The notes beneath the pieces are model-generated. The model had not been told where the DNA came from. It saw only the letters and a list, made by a program, of their open reading frames with translations, and ran no database searches. A stretch of DNA of 64,000 nucleotides from Cyanobium sp. PLM2.Bin73. GTDB taxonomy: Bacteria; Cyanobacteriota; Cyanobacteriia; PCC-6307; Cyanobiaceae. Both the position numbers and the translations under genes were made by a program. Position 1 is the stretch's first letter. Each line of letters begins with the position of its first letter. The stretch covers positions 119,974 through 183,973 of the forward strand of contig REEV01000066.1 in NCBI GenBank assembly GCA_007694915.1, written 5' to 3'. Positions 54,429-64,000 of this stretch are shown one piece after another.

Positions 54429-56438
54429 ATGGCCGCTCCTTTCCAGCTCCACGCACCCTACGAACCTAAGGGCGACCAGCCCCAGGCCATCGCGGCCCTA
54501 GTGCGCGCCTTGGAGGCTGGCGGCCGCTACCAGACCCTGCTGGGGGCCACCGGCACCGGCAAGACGTTCACGATCGCCAATGTGATCGCCCAGACCGGGC
54601 GTCCCACCCTGGTGCTGGCCCACAACAAGACCCTGGCGGCCCAGCTCTGCAACGAGCTCCGGGAGTTCTTCCCGCACAACGCCGTTGAATATTTCATCTC
54701 CTACTACGACTACTACCAGCCCGAGGCCTACGTGCCGGTCTCGGACACCTACATCGCCAAGACCGCGTCGATCAACGAGGAGATCGACATGCTGCGCCAC
54801 TCGGCCACGCGCTCGCTGTTCGAGCGCCGCGATGTGATCGTGGTCGCCTCGATCAGCTGCATCTACGGACTGGGGATTCCCAGCGAATACCTCAAGGCGG
54901 CGGTGAAATTCCAGGTGGGCGACAGCCTCAATCTGCGCGGTTCCCTGCGCGAGCTGGTGAACAACCAGTACAGCCGCAACGACGTGGAGATCAGCCGCGG
55001 CCGCTTCCGCGTGCGCGGCGATGTGCTGGAGATCGGTCCGGCCTACGAAGACCGGCTGGTGCGCATCGAGCTGTTTGGTGACGAGGTGGAGGCGATCCGC
55101 TACGTGGACCCCACCAGCGGCGAGATCCTGCAGAGCCTCGAGAGCATCAACATCTACCCGGCCAAGCACTTCGTGACGCCCAAGGAGCGGCTGGAGGAGG
55201 CGATCAAGGCGATCCGCGCCGAACTGCTCGAACGCCTTGACGTGCTCAACGGCCAGGGCCGGCTGCTGGAGGCCCAGCGCCTGGAGCAGCGCACCACCTA
55301 CGACCTGGAGATGCTCGAGCAGGTGGGCTACTGCAACGGCGTGGAGAACTATGCCCGCCACCTGGCCGGCCGCGCCGCCGGCACGCCGCCGGAGTGTCTG
55401 ATCGACTACTTCCCCGACGACTGGCTGCTGGTGGTGGACGAATCCCACGTGACCTGCAGCCAGCTGCAGGCCATGTACAACGGCGACCAGAGCCGCAAGC
55501 AGGTGCTGGTGGAGCACGGCTTCCGCCTGCCCTCCGCCGCCGACAACCGCCCGCTCAAGGCCGAGGAGTTCTGGCAGAAGGCGCGCCAGACGATCTTCGT
55601 GAGCGCCACCCCCGGCGATCGGGAGCTCGGTCGCAGCGAGGGGCGGGTGGTGGAGCAGGTGATCCGGCCCACCGGCGTGCTTGACCCGGTGGTGGAGGTG
55701 CGACCCACCGACGGCCAGGTGGACGACCTGCTGGGTGAGATCCGCGTGCGGGCCGAGAAGCAGGAGCGGGTGCTGGTGACCACGCTCACCAAGCGCATGG
55801 CCGAGGACCTCACCGACTACCTGGCCGAGAACGGCGTGCGGGTGCGCTACCTGCACTCGGAGATCCACTCGATCGAGCGCATCGAGATCATCCAGGACCT
55901 GCGCAACGGCGACTACGACGTGCTGGTGGGGGTGAACCTGCTGCGCGAGGGCCTGGACCTGCCGGAGGTGTCGATGGTGGCGATCCTCGATGCCGACAAG
56001 GAGGGCTTCCTGCGGGCCGAGCGCTCCCTGATCCAGACCATCGGCCGGGCCGCCCGCCACGTGGAGGGCACGGCCCTGCTCTATGCCGACAACCTCACCG
56101 ATTCGATGGCCAGGGCGATCTCGGAAACCGAGCGCCGCCGCGCCATTCAGCAGGCCTACAACGAACAGCACGGCATCACCCCCACCCCGGCGGGCAAACG
56201 GGCCGGCAATTCGATCCTGGCGTTCCTGGAGGTGTCGCGCCGCCTCAACGACGAGCAACTCGAGGAGGCCAGCGAACAGGCCGAGCACAACGCGGTGCCC
56301 CTCGATGCCCTGCCGGAGCTGATTCAGCAGCTCGAGGAGAAGATGAAGAAGGCGGCCAAGAACCTGGAGTTCGAAGAGGCGGCCAACCTGCGCGACCGCA
56401 TCAAGGGCCTGCGCCAGAAGCTGGTGGGCAAGGCCTGA
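54429..56438 (+). CDS. uvrB: Excinuclease ABC subunit B
   Basis: A 669-residue damage-verification helicase. Walker [15 protein letters not shown] (39-52); beta-hairpin [44 protein letters not shown]-like VVDESHVT; motif [14 protein letters not shown]; the C-terminal UVR domain [20 protein letters not shown] binds UvrC. Full length. Confidence 0.98.
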   Translation: MAAPFQLHAPYEPKGDQPQAIAALVRALEAGGRYQTLLGATGTGKTFTIANVIAQTGRPTLVLAHNKTLAAQLCNELREFFPHNAVEYFISYYDYYQPEAYVPVSDTYIAKTASINEEIDMLRHSATRSLFERRDVIVVASISCIYGLGIPSEYLKAAVKFQVGDSLNLRGSLRELVNNQYSRNDVEISRGRFRVRGDVLEIGPAYEDRLVRIELFGDEVEAIRYVDPTSGEILQSLESINIYPAKHFVTPKERLEEAIKAIRAELLERLDVLNGQGRLLEAQRLEQRTTYDLEMLEQVGYCNGVENYARHLAGRAAGTPPECLIDYFPDDWLLVVDESHVTCSQLQAMYNGDQSRKQVLVEHGFRLPSAADNRPLKAEEFWQKARQTIFVSATPGDRELGRSEGRVVEQVIRPTGVLDPVVEVRPTDGQVDDLLGEIRVRAEKQERVLVTTLTKRMAEDLTDYLAENGVRVRYLHSEIHSIERIEIIQDLRNGDYDVLVGVNLLREGLDLPEVSMVAILDADKEGFLRAERSLIQTIGRAARHVEGTALLYADNLTDSMARAISETERRRAIQQAYNEQHGITPTPAGKRAGNSILAFLEVSRRLNDEQLEEASEQAEHNAVPLDALPELIQQLEEKMKKAAKNLEFEEAANLRDRIKGLRQKLVGKA

Positions 56439-56473
56439 GGCGCCGCATCGAGCCGCGCCTACACAGGCGCCTC
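56437..56473. terminator. Possible two-way terminator between uvrB and lysC
   Basis: A perfect 8-bp inverted repeat, GAGGCGCC at 56437-56444 and GGCGCCTC at 56466-56473, encloses 21 bp and covers both convergent stop codons. No T run follows on either side, so it is at best a GC hairpin that slows polymerase or protects 3' ends. Confidence 0.4.
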
Positions 56474-58306
56474 GGTGCCCTCAGCGCGGTGGCTCACGGC
56501 GCCGCCCAGGCCGAAGGCGGCGTGCACCGTCTGCAGGGCGCGCACGCCGTCGTCGGCCGCCACCACGCAGCTGGTGCGGATTTCGCTGGTGGCGATCATC
56601 TCGATGTTGATGGCCGCCTCCGCCAGGCAGCGGAACATGCGGGCCGCCGTGCCGGGGATGCAGGGCATGCCGGCCCCCACGGCGCTGATGCGGGCGATCG
56701 CCGGACCCTCCTCGAAGCGGGAGCCGGGCCACTGGCGCAGCAGAGGCGCCAGGGCCCGCTCGGCCCGGCTGCGCTCGTCGCGTCGCAGGGTGAAGCTGAT
56801 GTCGCGGCTGAGCTGCCCGGCTTCGGTGTGGGTGCGCTCCGACTGCACGATGGCATCGAGGCTGATGCCGGCATCGGCCAGGGCGCGGCAGACGGCGGCG
56901 GCGGTGCCGGGCCGGTCGGGCACCCGGCGCACGGACACCTGGGCCTGGTCGCGGTCGAGGGCGACGCCGCGCACCGGCGGGGCCTCCAGGCGGCAGAGCT
57001 CGGGGTTGTGCCGCAGTTGGCCCTCGTGCAGCTCGAAGGCCTCGGCGGCGGCCCGCAGGGCCCGCTGGCCCTGTTCGCCAGCCACCAGACAGCTCACCTT
57101 CACCTCGCTGGTGGCGATCAGGCGCAGGTTCACGCCGCTGCGGGCCAGGGTGTCGAACAGGCGGGCCGCCACCCCGGGCCGGCCCATGATCCCTGCGCCG
57201 GAGATGCTCAGTTTGGCCAGGCCGCCCTCCCCCTGCAGCCGGGCCCCGGCGCCGTCCTCCACCAGGGGGGCGCCCATGGCGCTGAGTACCTCGCGGCACA
57301 CCAGCTGGGCGTGGTCGAGATCGGCCTCCGGCAGGGTAAATGCGATGTCGTTGGTGTAGCCGTCGCCGCGGCTGCCCTCGTGGGTGGCCTGCACGATCAG
57401 GTCCACGTTCAGGCCGGCGGCCCCCAGGGCCTCGAACAGCTGGGCCGCCACCCCGGGGCGGTCGGGCACGTGGGAGAGGGCCACCACCGCCTGGTGGGTT
57501 TCCAGCTGGGCGCCATCCACGGGCTTGCCCAGCTCCAGCCCGCCGCTGCCTATCGGCTGGGGGCTGCCGCTGGTGAGCCGGGTGCCCGGCGCCTCGCTCC
57601 AGCTGGAGCGCACCACCAGCGGCACGCCGTAGTTGCGGGCGATCTCCACGGCCCGCGGGTGCAGCACGGCGGCCCCCAGGCTGGCCAGTTCGAGCATCTC
57701 GTCGCAGGTCACCGTGTCCAGGAACTGGGCATCGGCCACCTTGCGCGGGTCGGTGGTGAGCACCCCCGGCACATCGGTGTAGATCTCGCAGGCCTCGGCG
57801 CCGAGGGCCGCCGCCAGGGCCACCGCCGAGGTGTCGGAGCCGCCCCGGCCCAGGGTGGTGATTTCGGGGGTGCCGGCGGCGCCGCTGCTGGTGCCCTGGA
57901 AGCCGGCCACCACCACCACATGGCCGTCATCGAGCAGGCGCCGCAGCCGCTCGGTGCGGATCTCCAGGATGCGCGCCCGGCCGTGGGACGACTCGGTGAC
58001 GATGCCGGCCTGGGTGCCGGTCATCGACACGGCCGGCACCCCCAGGGCATGCAGGGCCATCGACAGCAGGGCGATCGACACCTGCTCGCCGGTGGAGAGC
58101 AGCATGTCCATTTCCCGCTGGGGCGGCTCGCTGCAGAGCGCCCGCGCCAGGCCGGTGAGCTCATCGGTGGTGTGGCCCATGGCCGACACCACCACCACCA
58201 GCTCGTGGCCGTCCTCGCGGCAGCGGGCCACGCGCTGAGCCACCGCCTGGATGCGCTCCACGTCGGCCACCGAGGTGCCCCCGAACTTCTGAACCAGCAG
58301 GGCCAT
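56459..58306 (-). CDS. lysC: Aspartate kinase with duplicated ACT region
   Basis: A 615-residue enzyme from ATG 58306 (MALLVQKFGGTSVADVERIQ), longer than the 400-residue proteobacterial forms. The kinase part includes LLSTGEQVSIALLSMAL, GRGGSDTSAVALAAALGAEA and YTDVPGVLTTDPR. Two ACT-domain pairs follow (starting near VALSHVPDRPGVAAQLFEAL and VSVRRVPDRPGTAAAVCRAL), as in other cyanobacteria, for feedback by lysine and threonine. It supplies asd and dapA, which lie 8-9 kb away. Confidence 0.96.
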   Translation of the reverse strand: MALLVQKFGGTSVADVERIQAVAQRVARCREDGHELVVVVSAMGHTTDELTGLARALCSEPPQREMDMLLSTGEQVSIALLSMALHALGVPAVSMTGTQAGIVTESSHGRARILEIRTERLRRLLDDGHVVVVAGFQGTSSGAAGTPEITTLGRGGSDTSAVALAAALGAEACEIYTDVPGVLTTDPRKVADAQFLDTVTCDEMLELASLGAAVLHPRAVEIARNYGVPLVVRSSWSEAPGTRLTSGSPQPIGSGGLELGKPVDGAQLETHQAVVALSHVPDRPGVAAQLFEALGAAGLNVDLIVQATHEGSRGDGYTNDIAFTLPEADLDHAQLVCREVLSAMGAPLVEDGAGARLQGEGGLAKLSISGAGIMGRPGVAARLFDTLARSGVNLRLIATSEVKVSCLVAGEQGQRALRAAAEAFELHEGQLRHNPELCRLEAPPVRGVALDRDQAQVSVRRVPDRPGTAAAVCRALADAGISLDAIVQSERTHTEAGQLSRDISFTLRRDERSRAERALAPLLRQWPGSRFEEGPAIARISAVGAGMPCIPGTAARMFRCLAEAAINIEMIATSEIRTSCVVAADDGVRALQTVHAAFGLGGAVSHRAEGTEAPV

Positions 58307-58360
58307 GGCACCGCGGCCGCCCCACGCGGTCCGCACATCGATCGGCCCGATTATCTGCCC

Positions 58361-59383
58361 TCAGTCCGCGCTGGCGCCGAGCGGGTGGCCAACCCCCAGC
58401 AGGAAACCGTCCCGGAAGGCGGCCCCGGGCTCGGCGCCGCGCTTGAGATCGGCCTCCGCCTCCAGCAGCTGGCCCAGCAGGCGCAGGAAGCGCTCGGGGC
58501 TGCGGCCGCGGATCTGGCGGCGCAGCACGTAGATGCGCTTGGGGTTGCCGATGCCGGCCGCCTTGGCGATGGCGGCCACGTCCTGCTCGCCCTGGCGATC
58601 GAGCAGGGCCACCCACAGCCAGCCGCGGATCTGGCCGCTGAGGGTGGCCACGATGCGCAGGGCCGGCTCACCGGCGGTCAGCAGGTCGTCCAGCAGGGCG
58701 ATGGCCTCGGCGGCCTGGCCGGCCAGCAGGGCATCGCCCACCGCCAGGGCGGTGGTGCTGTGGCCGCCCACCAGGGCCCGCACCGCCGCCAGGGTGATTG
58801 GCCCGCCGTTGCCCCCCTGGGGGCCGCCGGCGTAGAGGCTGAGTTTCTCCAGTTCGCCGGCCAGCCGGGCGCTGTCGTTGCCCACGGCGGCCGAAAGCGC
58901 CTCGGCGGCGTCCGGCTCCAGCTGCAGGCCCAGCTCCCGGGCGGTGCGGGCCACCAGCTCCACCTGGCCGGCGCTGTCCCACACCGAGGGCAGGGCGAAG
59001 CTGCGCTCACTGGCCTGGCCGGCCTTGACCAGTTTCTGCAGGGCCTTGGTGGTGCGCAGGCGCCCGTCGGGTTTGGCCGGGTTGATCAGCAGCAGGTGGC
59101 AGCTGGGCGGGATCAGCTCCAGGGCGTCCTCCAGCTGGTCGGCCAGCTCGGTGGGGCACTGGTTGCAGAAGGGACTGCGCTGCAGCAGCACCACCCGGGC
59201 GCCGGCGCCGAAGGGCGGTGTGCGCGCCTCCTCCAGGGCCCGCGCCGCCTGGTCCGGTTCGTTGCCGTCGAGGCGGCTGAGGTTGATCGCCGCCCAGGCC
59301 GGGTCCACCAGCTCCGCGATCAGGGCGTCCACGGCCCGGGTGCGGGCGGCCTCGTCGTCGCCCCAGAGCAGGTGAATCGGCAT
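58361..59383 (-). CDS. holA: DNA polymerase III delta subunit
   Basis: A 340-residue clamp-loader subunit. MPIHLLWGDDEAARTRAVDA is the usual start; LLLINPAKPDGRLRTTKALQ, LSAAVGNDSARLAGELEKLS, and the C-terminal ALRIVATLSGQIRGWLWVAL and LAAEADLKRG-like LLEAEADLKRGAEPG are typical of HolA. The start ATG shares its A with the stop of the Phd-PIN gene (TGATG), so it may be translated by re-initiation. Confidence 0.93.
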   Translation of the reverse strand: MPIHLLWGDDEAARTRAVDALIAELVDPAWAAINLSRLDGNEPDQAARALEEARTPPFGAGARVVLLQRSPFCNQCPTELADQLEDALELIPPSCHLLLINPAKPDGRLRTTKALQKLVKAGQASERSFALPSVWDSAGQVELVARTARELGLQLEPDAAEALSAAVGNDSARLAGELEKLSLYAGGPQGGNGGPITLAAVRALVGGHSTTALAVGDALLAGQAAEAIALLDDLLTAGEPALRIVATLSGQIRGWLWVALLDRQGEQDVAAIAKAAGIGNPKRIYVLRRQIRGRSPERFLRLLGQLLEAEADLKRGAEPGAAFRDGFLLGVGHPLGASAD

Positions 59384-60126
59384 CAGCGGCTGGAGCGGCG
59401 CGGTTGCAGGTGGCCGGAGCCGGGAACCACGGGCATGTCGATGGCGTCCAGCACCAGGTGGCAGTCCAGCACCTCCGCATCGTTGCTCACCAGCACAGCT
59501 GCTCTGGCGCTGATGGCGGCAGCCAGCTCAAGGGCGGCAGCGGCACTGAGCTCGCCAACGGCCGCTGGCCGCTGGCGCAGGCGGGCGGCCGCTTCGGCCA
59601 CGGCGGCATCCACCGCAACGACCTGCCAGGCCTGGACGTCGGCGAAAACCTGGCGGTAGCTCTGGGCCCGGGTCTCGTGACCCTGGCTGAGGGGGCCTTC
59701 GAGTAGACGCATCAGGCTGAGGCTGCTGATCTGGCCACGCCAATACCCCCGGGCGATTCCCCCCAGGAGCCTGCTGGTGAACCCGCCGCTGCCCGCTGTT
59801 CCCTTCAGAAAGTCGATCAGCGCCGAGGCTTCGAAGCCGATCAGGGCTCCGTAGGGGAGGTGGTGCAGGTCCAGCGGAGGGCTGGTATCGCCCTGGTGGT
59901 CCTGTGCGCTCTGTCTGTTGCCGGAGGCCTGTGACCAGTAGCCGCGGCCGGTGCCCCGCAGGCCCAGCAGGCGGCGGCGCTGGGGCACATGACGCTGGTG
60001 GAGCGGCACCAGGGCCGCCACGGGCTCTCCGTTGCGGTTGATCACCAGCTGCTCGCCGGCCTCGGCGCGCCGGAGCAGCTCGGGCAGGCGCCGTCTGGCG
60101 TCCTGCACCCCCAGGGATTCGGGCAT
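59383..60126 (-). CDS. Phd-type antitoxin domain fused to a degenerate PIN-like domain
   Basis: A 247-residue protein from ATG 60126; the longer open frame to 60927 is antisense to cobH and not used. Residues 1-45 (ESLGVQDARRRLPELLRRAE, AGEQLVINRNGEPVAALVPL) are a Phd/YefM DNA-binding domain. After a basic linker, residues 95-235 look like a PIN ribonuclease: LIGFEASALIDFLKG, LSLMRLLEGPLSQ, VVAVDAAVAEAAARLRQR, AVLVSNDAEV. The first catalytic Asp is Glu, and the third Asp (usual AD.IIAA) is missing. Its stop overlaps the holA start as TGATG. It is either a fused self-neutralised pair or a repurposed regulator. Confidence 0.6.
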   Translation of the reverse strand: MPESLGVQDARRRLPELLRRAEAGEQLVINRNGEPVAALVPLHQRHVPQRRRLLGLRGTGRGYWSQASGNRQSAQDHQGDTSPPLDLHHLPYGALIGFEASALIDFLKGTAGSGGFTSRLLGGIARGYWRGQISSLSLMRLLEGPLSQGHETRAQSYRQVFADVQAWQVVAVDAAVAEAAARLRQRPAAVGELSAAAALELAAAISARAAVLVSNDAEVLDCHLVLDAIDMPVVPGSGHLQPRRSSR

Positions 60127-60162
60127 GGCTGCGTCGGGGGGTGTTGCGGTTTGATCCGGATT

Positions 60163-60179
60163 CTGTACACGCTGTACAG
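60163..60179. promoter_or_regulatory. Palindromic operator candidate of the Phd-PIN gene
   Basis: CTGTAC-ACGCT-GTACAG is a perfect 6-bp inverted repeat with a 5-bp spacer, 37 bp upstream of the Phd-PIN start at 60126. Phd/YefM dimers bind short palindromes with a GTAC core in their own promoters (YefM-type operators contain TGTACA). Position and sequence fit autoregulation; binding itself is inference. Confidence 0.6.
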
Positions 60180-60301
60180 GATGGGAGTGGGTCACTGCAG
60201 GCGAGCACCCTGGGGGCGAGCTCAGTGCGAGGCCTCGCGCTGTGGCTTGAGGCCTCTGGGCCAGCCTGGGACCATCGGCTTCCCCCAGTCTCCTGGCCCG
60301 C

Positions 60302-61018
60302 GTGGATTCTCGGCTCGACCATCCGATCTTCAGCGAGAGCATCGCCCTGATCCGGGCGCTGCTGGCGGAGCGGGCGGCGGCCGATCCGGTGCTGGCGGGG
60401 CGGCTGGCGGGGTTGGATGGGCTGGAGCGCGACGTGCTGGAGCGCTGCATCCACAGCAGCGGCGATGTGCAGATCGCCACCGGGCTGCGGTTCACCACCG
60501 GGGCCTGCGCGGCCGGGGTGGCGGCGCTGCGGGCCGGGGCGCCGATCCTTACCGACACGGCCATGGCCGCGGCGGCGGTGGCGCCGATGGCGGGGCGCAC
60601 CTTCGCTAACCGGGTGGTGAGCGCGCTGGAGTGGGCTCCCGCCGTGGCGCCCGCGGGCTCGACGCGCGCGGCGGCCGGTATGGCGGCGGCCCTGGCGGAG
60701 CTGGGCGGCGGCCCGGTGGTGCTGATCGGCAGCGCCCCCACCGCCCTGGAGGGGCTGCTGGAGCAGGTGGCGCGCGGGACGGTGGCGGCGCCGGCCCTGG
60801 TGATCGGCATGCCGGTGGGGTTCGTGGGGGTGGAGCAGAGCAAGCGCCACCTGGCGGCGAGTGGCCTGGCCCATGTCGGGCTCGAGGGCTCCAAGGGCGG
60901 AGCCGCCCTGGTGGCCGCGGCCTGCAACGCCCTGCTGCGGGCCGGCTGGCTTCAGGCGGCGAGCGCCCCGTCCCCTGACTCCCCGGCTGCTGAATTCCCT
61001 TCCCCCTTCTCCGGCTGA
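60302..61018 (+). CDS. cobH: Precorrin-8X methylmutase
   Basis: A 238-residue enzyme moving the C-11 methyl to C-12 to give hydrogenobyrinate or cobyrinate. GTG 60302 gives [20 protein letters not shown]. Blocks: [20 protein letters not shown] (catalytic His), [49 protein letters not shown]. The last 22 residues are Pro/Ser-rich and overlap the 3' end of mutS by 67 bp in antisense. May also be called cbiC. Confidence 0.95.
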   Translation: MDSRLDHPIFSESIALIRALLAERAAADPVLAGRLAGLDGLERDVLERCIHSSGDVQIATGLRFTTGACAAGVAALRAGAPILTDTAMAAAAVAPMAGRTFANRVVSALEWAPAVAPAGSTRAAAGMAAALAELGGGPVVLIGSAPTALEGLLEQVARGTVAAPALVIGMPVGFVGVEQSKRHLAASGLAHVGLEGSKGGAALVAAACNALLRAGWLQAASAPSPDSPAAEFPSPFSG

Positions 61019-63963
61019 CCGAGGCTGATCTGGCTGTTGGCCTCGATGCGGCCGAGCACCTGGCGGGCGCGCAGCACCACCGGCGCCGGCACGCCGGCCA
61101 GGCGGGCGGCCTCGATGCCGTAGCTGCGGCTGGCGCCGCCGGGCACCACGCGGTGCAGGAAGCGCAGGTCGTGGCCGGTTTCCTCCACCAGCACCCGGGC
61201 GTTGGCCACGTTGGGCAGCAGGCCGGCCAGCGCGTTGAGCTCGTGGTAGTGGGTGGCGAACACACAGCGGGCGCCGATGGCTGTGGCCAGGTGCTCGGCC
61301 ACCGCCCAGGCGATCGAGAGGCCGTCGAAGGTGGCGGTGCCGCGGCCGATCTCATCGAGCAGCACCAGCGAGCGGGCCGTGGCGTGGTGTAAAATGTTGG
61401 CCGTCTCGGCCATCTCCACCATGAACGTGGACTGGCCGGCGGCGAGGTCGTCGCCGGCGCCGACGCGGGTGAACAGGCGGTCGGCGATGCCCAGGCGCGC
61501 CGAGCGGGCCGGGATCCAGCTGCCCATCTGGGCCATCAGCTGCAGCAGGCCGGTCTGGCGCAGGTAGCAGCTCTTGCCGCTGGCGTTGGGGCCGGTGAGG
61601 ATCAGCAGGTCGGGGGGATCGCCGGCCTGGCTGGAGCCCCGGGCCGTGCCGCCACCGAGGGCGATGCCGTTGGCGGTGAAGCCCTCGCCGGCCAGCAGCT
61701 GCTCCACCACCGGGTGGCGGCCGGCCTCGATCTGCAGCACCCGGGCATCGGCGCCGCCGGGGTCGGTGATCTCAGGACAGCAGTAGCCGCCGGTGGCGGC
61801 CACCTCGGCCAGGCCGGCGATGGCATCGAGCTCCGCCACCAGCCGGGCGGCCGTGCGGATGGCGCCGGCCTGCTCACCCACGCGGCCGCGCAGGGCGCAG
61901 AACAGCTCGTATTCGCGCTGGGCGGTGCGGGCCCGCAGTTGCTGGATGCGGCCCTCGCGGGCCTTGAGTTCGGGGGTGACGAAGCGCTCCTCGTTGGCCA
62001 GGGTCTGGCGGCGGATCCAGTGGTCGGGCACGGCCGCGGCCTTGGCCCGGCTCACGGCCAGGAAGTAGCCGAAGGTGCGGTGGTGCTGCAGCCGCAGGGT
62101 GCTGATGCCGCTGAGCCGGCGCTCGGCGGCCTCCTGGCCGGCCAGCCAGGCGTCCTGGTCGTCGAGCTGGTTGCGCAGGCCGTCGAGCTGGGCATCGACG
62201 CCGTCGTGGATCAGGCCGCCCTCGCTCAGGGCCAGGGGCGGGCTCTCCACCAGGGTGTGGCGCAGCGCGTCCGCCAGCTCGGCCAGCTCGGGCCAGGGGC
62301 GGGCCAGGGCCTGCAGCGGCGCGCTGGCGGCGCCGGCCAGCAGGGCGGCCAGCTGGGGCAGGCGCTCGAGGCCGTCGGCCAGGGCCACCAGATCGCGCGC
62401 CGAAGCGCTGCCGGCGCCGGCCCGGCCGGCCAGGCGCTCGAGGTCGGCCATGGGCCGCAGCAGCCGGCGCACCGCCAGGCGCAGGGGCCGCTGGCCCACC
62501 AGCTCGCTCACGCCGTCCTGGCGCTCGAGGATCGCGGTGCGCTCCACCAGCGGCGCCTCCAGCCAGCGGCGCAGGCAGCGGCCGCCCATGGCGGTGTGGG
62601 TGCAGTCGATCGCCCAGAGCAGGGAGCCGTGCAGGCTGCCGCCCAGCTGGGTGCGGGTGAGCTCCAGGTTGCGGCGGGTGGCGGCATCGAGCACCAGGGC
62701 GTCGCCGGCGTGCCGGGTGGTGGGCAGATCGAGGGGCACCAGGGCGTGCTCGCCGTCATTGCCATTGGCGGGACCGGCGCCGTTCTGGGTGCTGTCGAGG
62801 TAGTGCACCAGGCCGCCGGCGGCGCGCAGGGCCAGGGGCACCTCCCCCAGCCCGAGGCCATCGAGGCTGGCCAGGCCGAAGCGCTCCTTGAGGGTGGCGC
62901 TGGCCTCCGGGGTTTCGAAGGGGGTGCGGGGCAGCCGCGTGAGGCGCAGGTTGGCGGGACACCAGGGGGGCGCTGCCTCGCCGCCGCCCTCGCCACTGGC
63001 CTCTAGGCCGACTCCGGGCCAGAGCACCTCGGCGGCCTCCAGCTGCAGCAGTTCCTGGTGCAGGGCGTCGCTGCCGGCACGCTCACTGACGCGGAACTCG
63101 CCGGTGCTCACATCGGCCACCGCCAGGCCCCAGCGGGCCGCCGAGGTGCCGGCGCTGACGCCGGCGCCGGCCGGGCCCTCGAGCACCACGGCGCAGAGCC
63201 AGTTGTTGCGGCGGGCGGCGAGCATGCCCTCCTCCAGCACCGTGCCGGGGGTGATCACCCGGGTGATGTCGCGGCGCAGCAGCTCGCCGCGGCCCTGGCT
63301 GCGGGCGCTGGCCTCCTCGAGCTGGTCGCAGAGGGCCACGCTGAGGCCGCGGCGCACCAGCTCGGCGCAGTAGCGCTCGGCGGCGTGGTGGGGGATGCCG
63401 GCCATGGGCACCCGGCCGATCGCCTTCCCCCCCTCCTTGCCGGTGAGGGTGAGCTCCAGCAGGCGCGACACGGTGATCGCGTCCTCGAAGAAGCACTCGA
63501 AGAAATCCCCCAGCCGGTAGAGCAGCAGGCGCTCGGGGTGGGCGCGCTTGAGCTCCACGTAGTGGCGCAGCATCGGCGTGAGCTGGTCCGGCTCCACCAG
63601 GCCGTGGTGGTGCCAGGGGGGCAGGTCGGTGTCGGTGCTGGCCGTTGTGGCGCCGGTGGTGTTCGAGGCGCTGGTTGGGGCGTTTGCGTCGCTGGCGCTG
63701 GCGGCAGGGGTGGCGGCGGGCGTGGTGATGGCGGTGCGCGACTGGCGGCGCCGGCGGGGGCGGGCGGCGGCGTCGGCGGCCAGGGCCTCAGGGTCGAGGT
63801 GGGCGGCGCCTTCGGCGGCGTTGGCTTTGGCTGTGGCCGCGTTGGCTGTGGCCGCAGCGGCTGGGCTGGCTGCGGACGCGGGGGGTGGAGCGTCGCCGAA
63901 CAGGCTGCCCTGCACGGTGGCTTCGGGCACGAGCGAAAGCTGCTGCTCGGCTTCCGCGGCCAC
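60952..63963 (-). CDS. mutS: DNA mismatch repair protein MutS
   Basis: A 1003-residue protein. The mismatch-recognition domain starts near residue 125 ([35 protein letters not shown] with the intercalating Phe-x-Glu). ATPase: Walker [19 protein letters not shown] (near 790), [20 protein letters not shown], Walker [21 protein letters not shown], and [11 protein letters not shown]. The first 120 residues are an alanine/threonine-rich low-complexity extension not found in Escherichia coli MutS. The C-terminus overlaps cobH. Confidence 0.97.
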   Translation of the reverse strand: MAAEAEQQLSLVPEATVQGSLFGDAPPPASAASPAAAATANAATAKANAAEGAAHLDPEALAADAAARPRRRRQSRTAITTPAATPAASASDANAPTSASNTTGATTASTDTDLPPWHHHGLVEPDQLTPMLRHYVELKRAHPERLLLYRLGDFFECFFEDAITVSRLLELTLTGKEGGKAIGRVPMAGIPHHAAERYCAELVRRGLSVALCDQLEEASARSQGRGELLRRDITRVITPGTVLEEGMLAARRNNWLCAVVLEGPAGAGVSAGTSAARWGLAVADVSTGEFRVSERAGSDALHQELLQLEAAEVLWPGVGLEASGEGGGEAAPPWCPANLRLTRLPRTPFETPEASATLKERFGLASLDGLGLGEVPLALRAAGGLVHYLDSTQNGAGPANGNDGEHALVPLDLPTTRHAGDALVLDAATRRNLELTRTQLGGSLHGSLLWAIDCTHTAMGGRCLRRWLEAPLVERTAILERQDGVSELVGQRPLRLAVRRLLRPMADLERLAGRAGAGSASARDLVALADGLERLPQLAALLAGAASAPLQALARPWPELAELADALRHTLVESPPLALSEGGLIHDGVDAQLDGLRNQLDDQDAWLAGQEAAERRLSGISTLRLQHHRTFGYFLAVSRAKAAAVPDHWIRRQTLANEERFVTPELKAREGRIQQLRARTAQREYELFCALRGRVGEQAGAIRTAARLVAELDAIAGLAEVAATGGYCCPEITDPGGADARVLQIEAGRHPVVEQLLAGEGFTANGIALGGGTARGSSQAGDPPDLLILTGPNASGKSCYLRQTGLLQLMAQMGSWIPARSARLGIADRLFTRVGAGDDLAAGQSTFMVEMAETANILHHATARSLVLLDEIGRGTATFDGLSIAWAVAEHLATAIGARCVFATHYHELNALAGLLPNVANARVLVEETGHDLRFLHRVVPGGASRSYGIEAARLAGVPAPVVLRARQVLGRIEANSQISLGQPEKGEGNSAAGESGDGALAA

Positions 63964-64000
63964 GGGCGCTCACAGGAATCTCAGGCTGGGATCGTAGGCG

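Noticed and set aside
56489..59659. 1056-codon open frame on the plus strand
   Set aside because: Antisense to lysC and holA, both clearly real.
60127..60927. N-terminal extension of the Phd-PIN frame
   Set aside because: It is antisense to cobH and the Phd domain starts right after ATG 60126.

Overview
The window is high-GC chromosomal DNA from a picocyanobacterium, most likely of the Cyanobium/Synechococcus group. The basis is sulfolipid synthesis (sqdB, sqdX), photosystem assembly genes (psb34, ycf37), a monoglucosyldiacylglycerol synthase candidate, a trigger factor-clpP-clpX-dnaX cluster, and the run asd-dapA-RNase J-tilS-DUF561-uvrB-lysC-holA-cobH-mutS that I know from marine Synechococcus and Prochlorococcus. 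All calls come from reading the sequence and recalling protein families. No database search was run.

Region 1 (1-18.9 kb) is an accessory arsenic and metal island. It holds ArsM arsenite methyltransferase, a TVP38-flavoprotein disulfide reductase fusion, a DUF2252 protein, a GT2 and a polytopic GT-C type glycosyltransferase, a DUF547 lipoprotein, and the radical SAM enzyme ArsS. ArsS sits in a tight operon behind an ECF sigma factor and its anti-sigma factor. Divergent Zn/Cd-type and Cu-type P1B ATPases follow, the second with a membrane-anchored cupredoxin. ArsM and ArsS are the core of arsenosugar biosynthesis. The same region holds two small secreted peptides with GGCG motifs, one with three tandem 8-residue repeats. 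It also holds a carboxymuconolactone decarboxylase-like gene that seems to have lost its CxxC segment, and two decayed genes (DUF547 and DUF2064/TIGR04282).

Region 2 (18.9-24.8 kb) is a small hot spot. It contains two toxin-antitoxin pairs, Phd-RelE and RHH-MazF, each followed by a decayed copy of the same gene start. I recognise that start as a TOTE-type primase-helicase. Next comes a 3.8-kb islet bounded by the intact tRNA-Gly(CCC) and a 46-nt copy of its 3' part. The islet carries a Tat-exported AttH/CrtC-like lipocalin protein and an AraC regulator.

Region 3 (24.9-46.8 kb) is core genome: an aminotransferase, cbiD, guaA, mrdA, sqdX, sqdB, psb34, thiG, ycf37, rplT, rpmI, a SpoIID-like protein, the GT2 glycolipid synthase, dnaX, an LRAT-like gene, clpX, clpP and tig.

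Region 4 (47.3-64 kb) is lysine/threonine precursor synthesis and nucleic-acid maintenance. Inserted between holA and cobH is a fused Phd-PIN gene with its own palindromic operator candidate. Spacing is very compact throughout: coupled ATGA, TTGA and TGATG junctions, convergent genes that abut or overlap, and two genes that diverge from one CATG.
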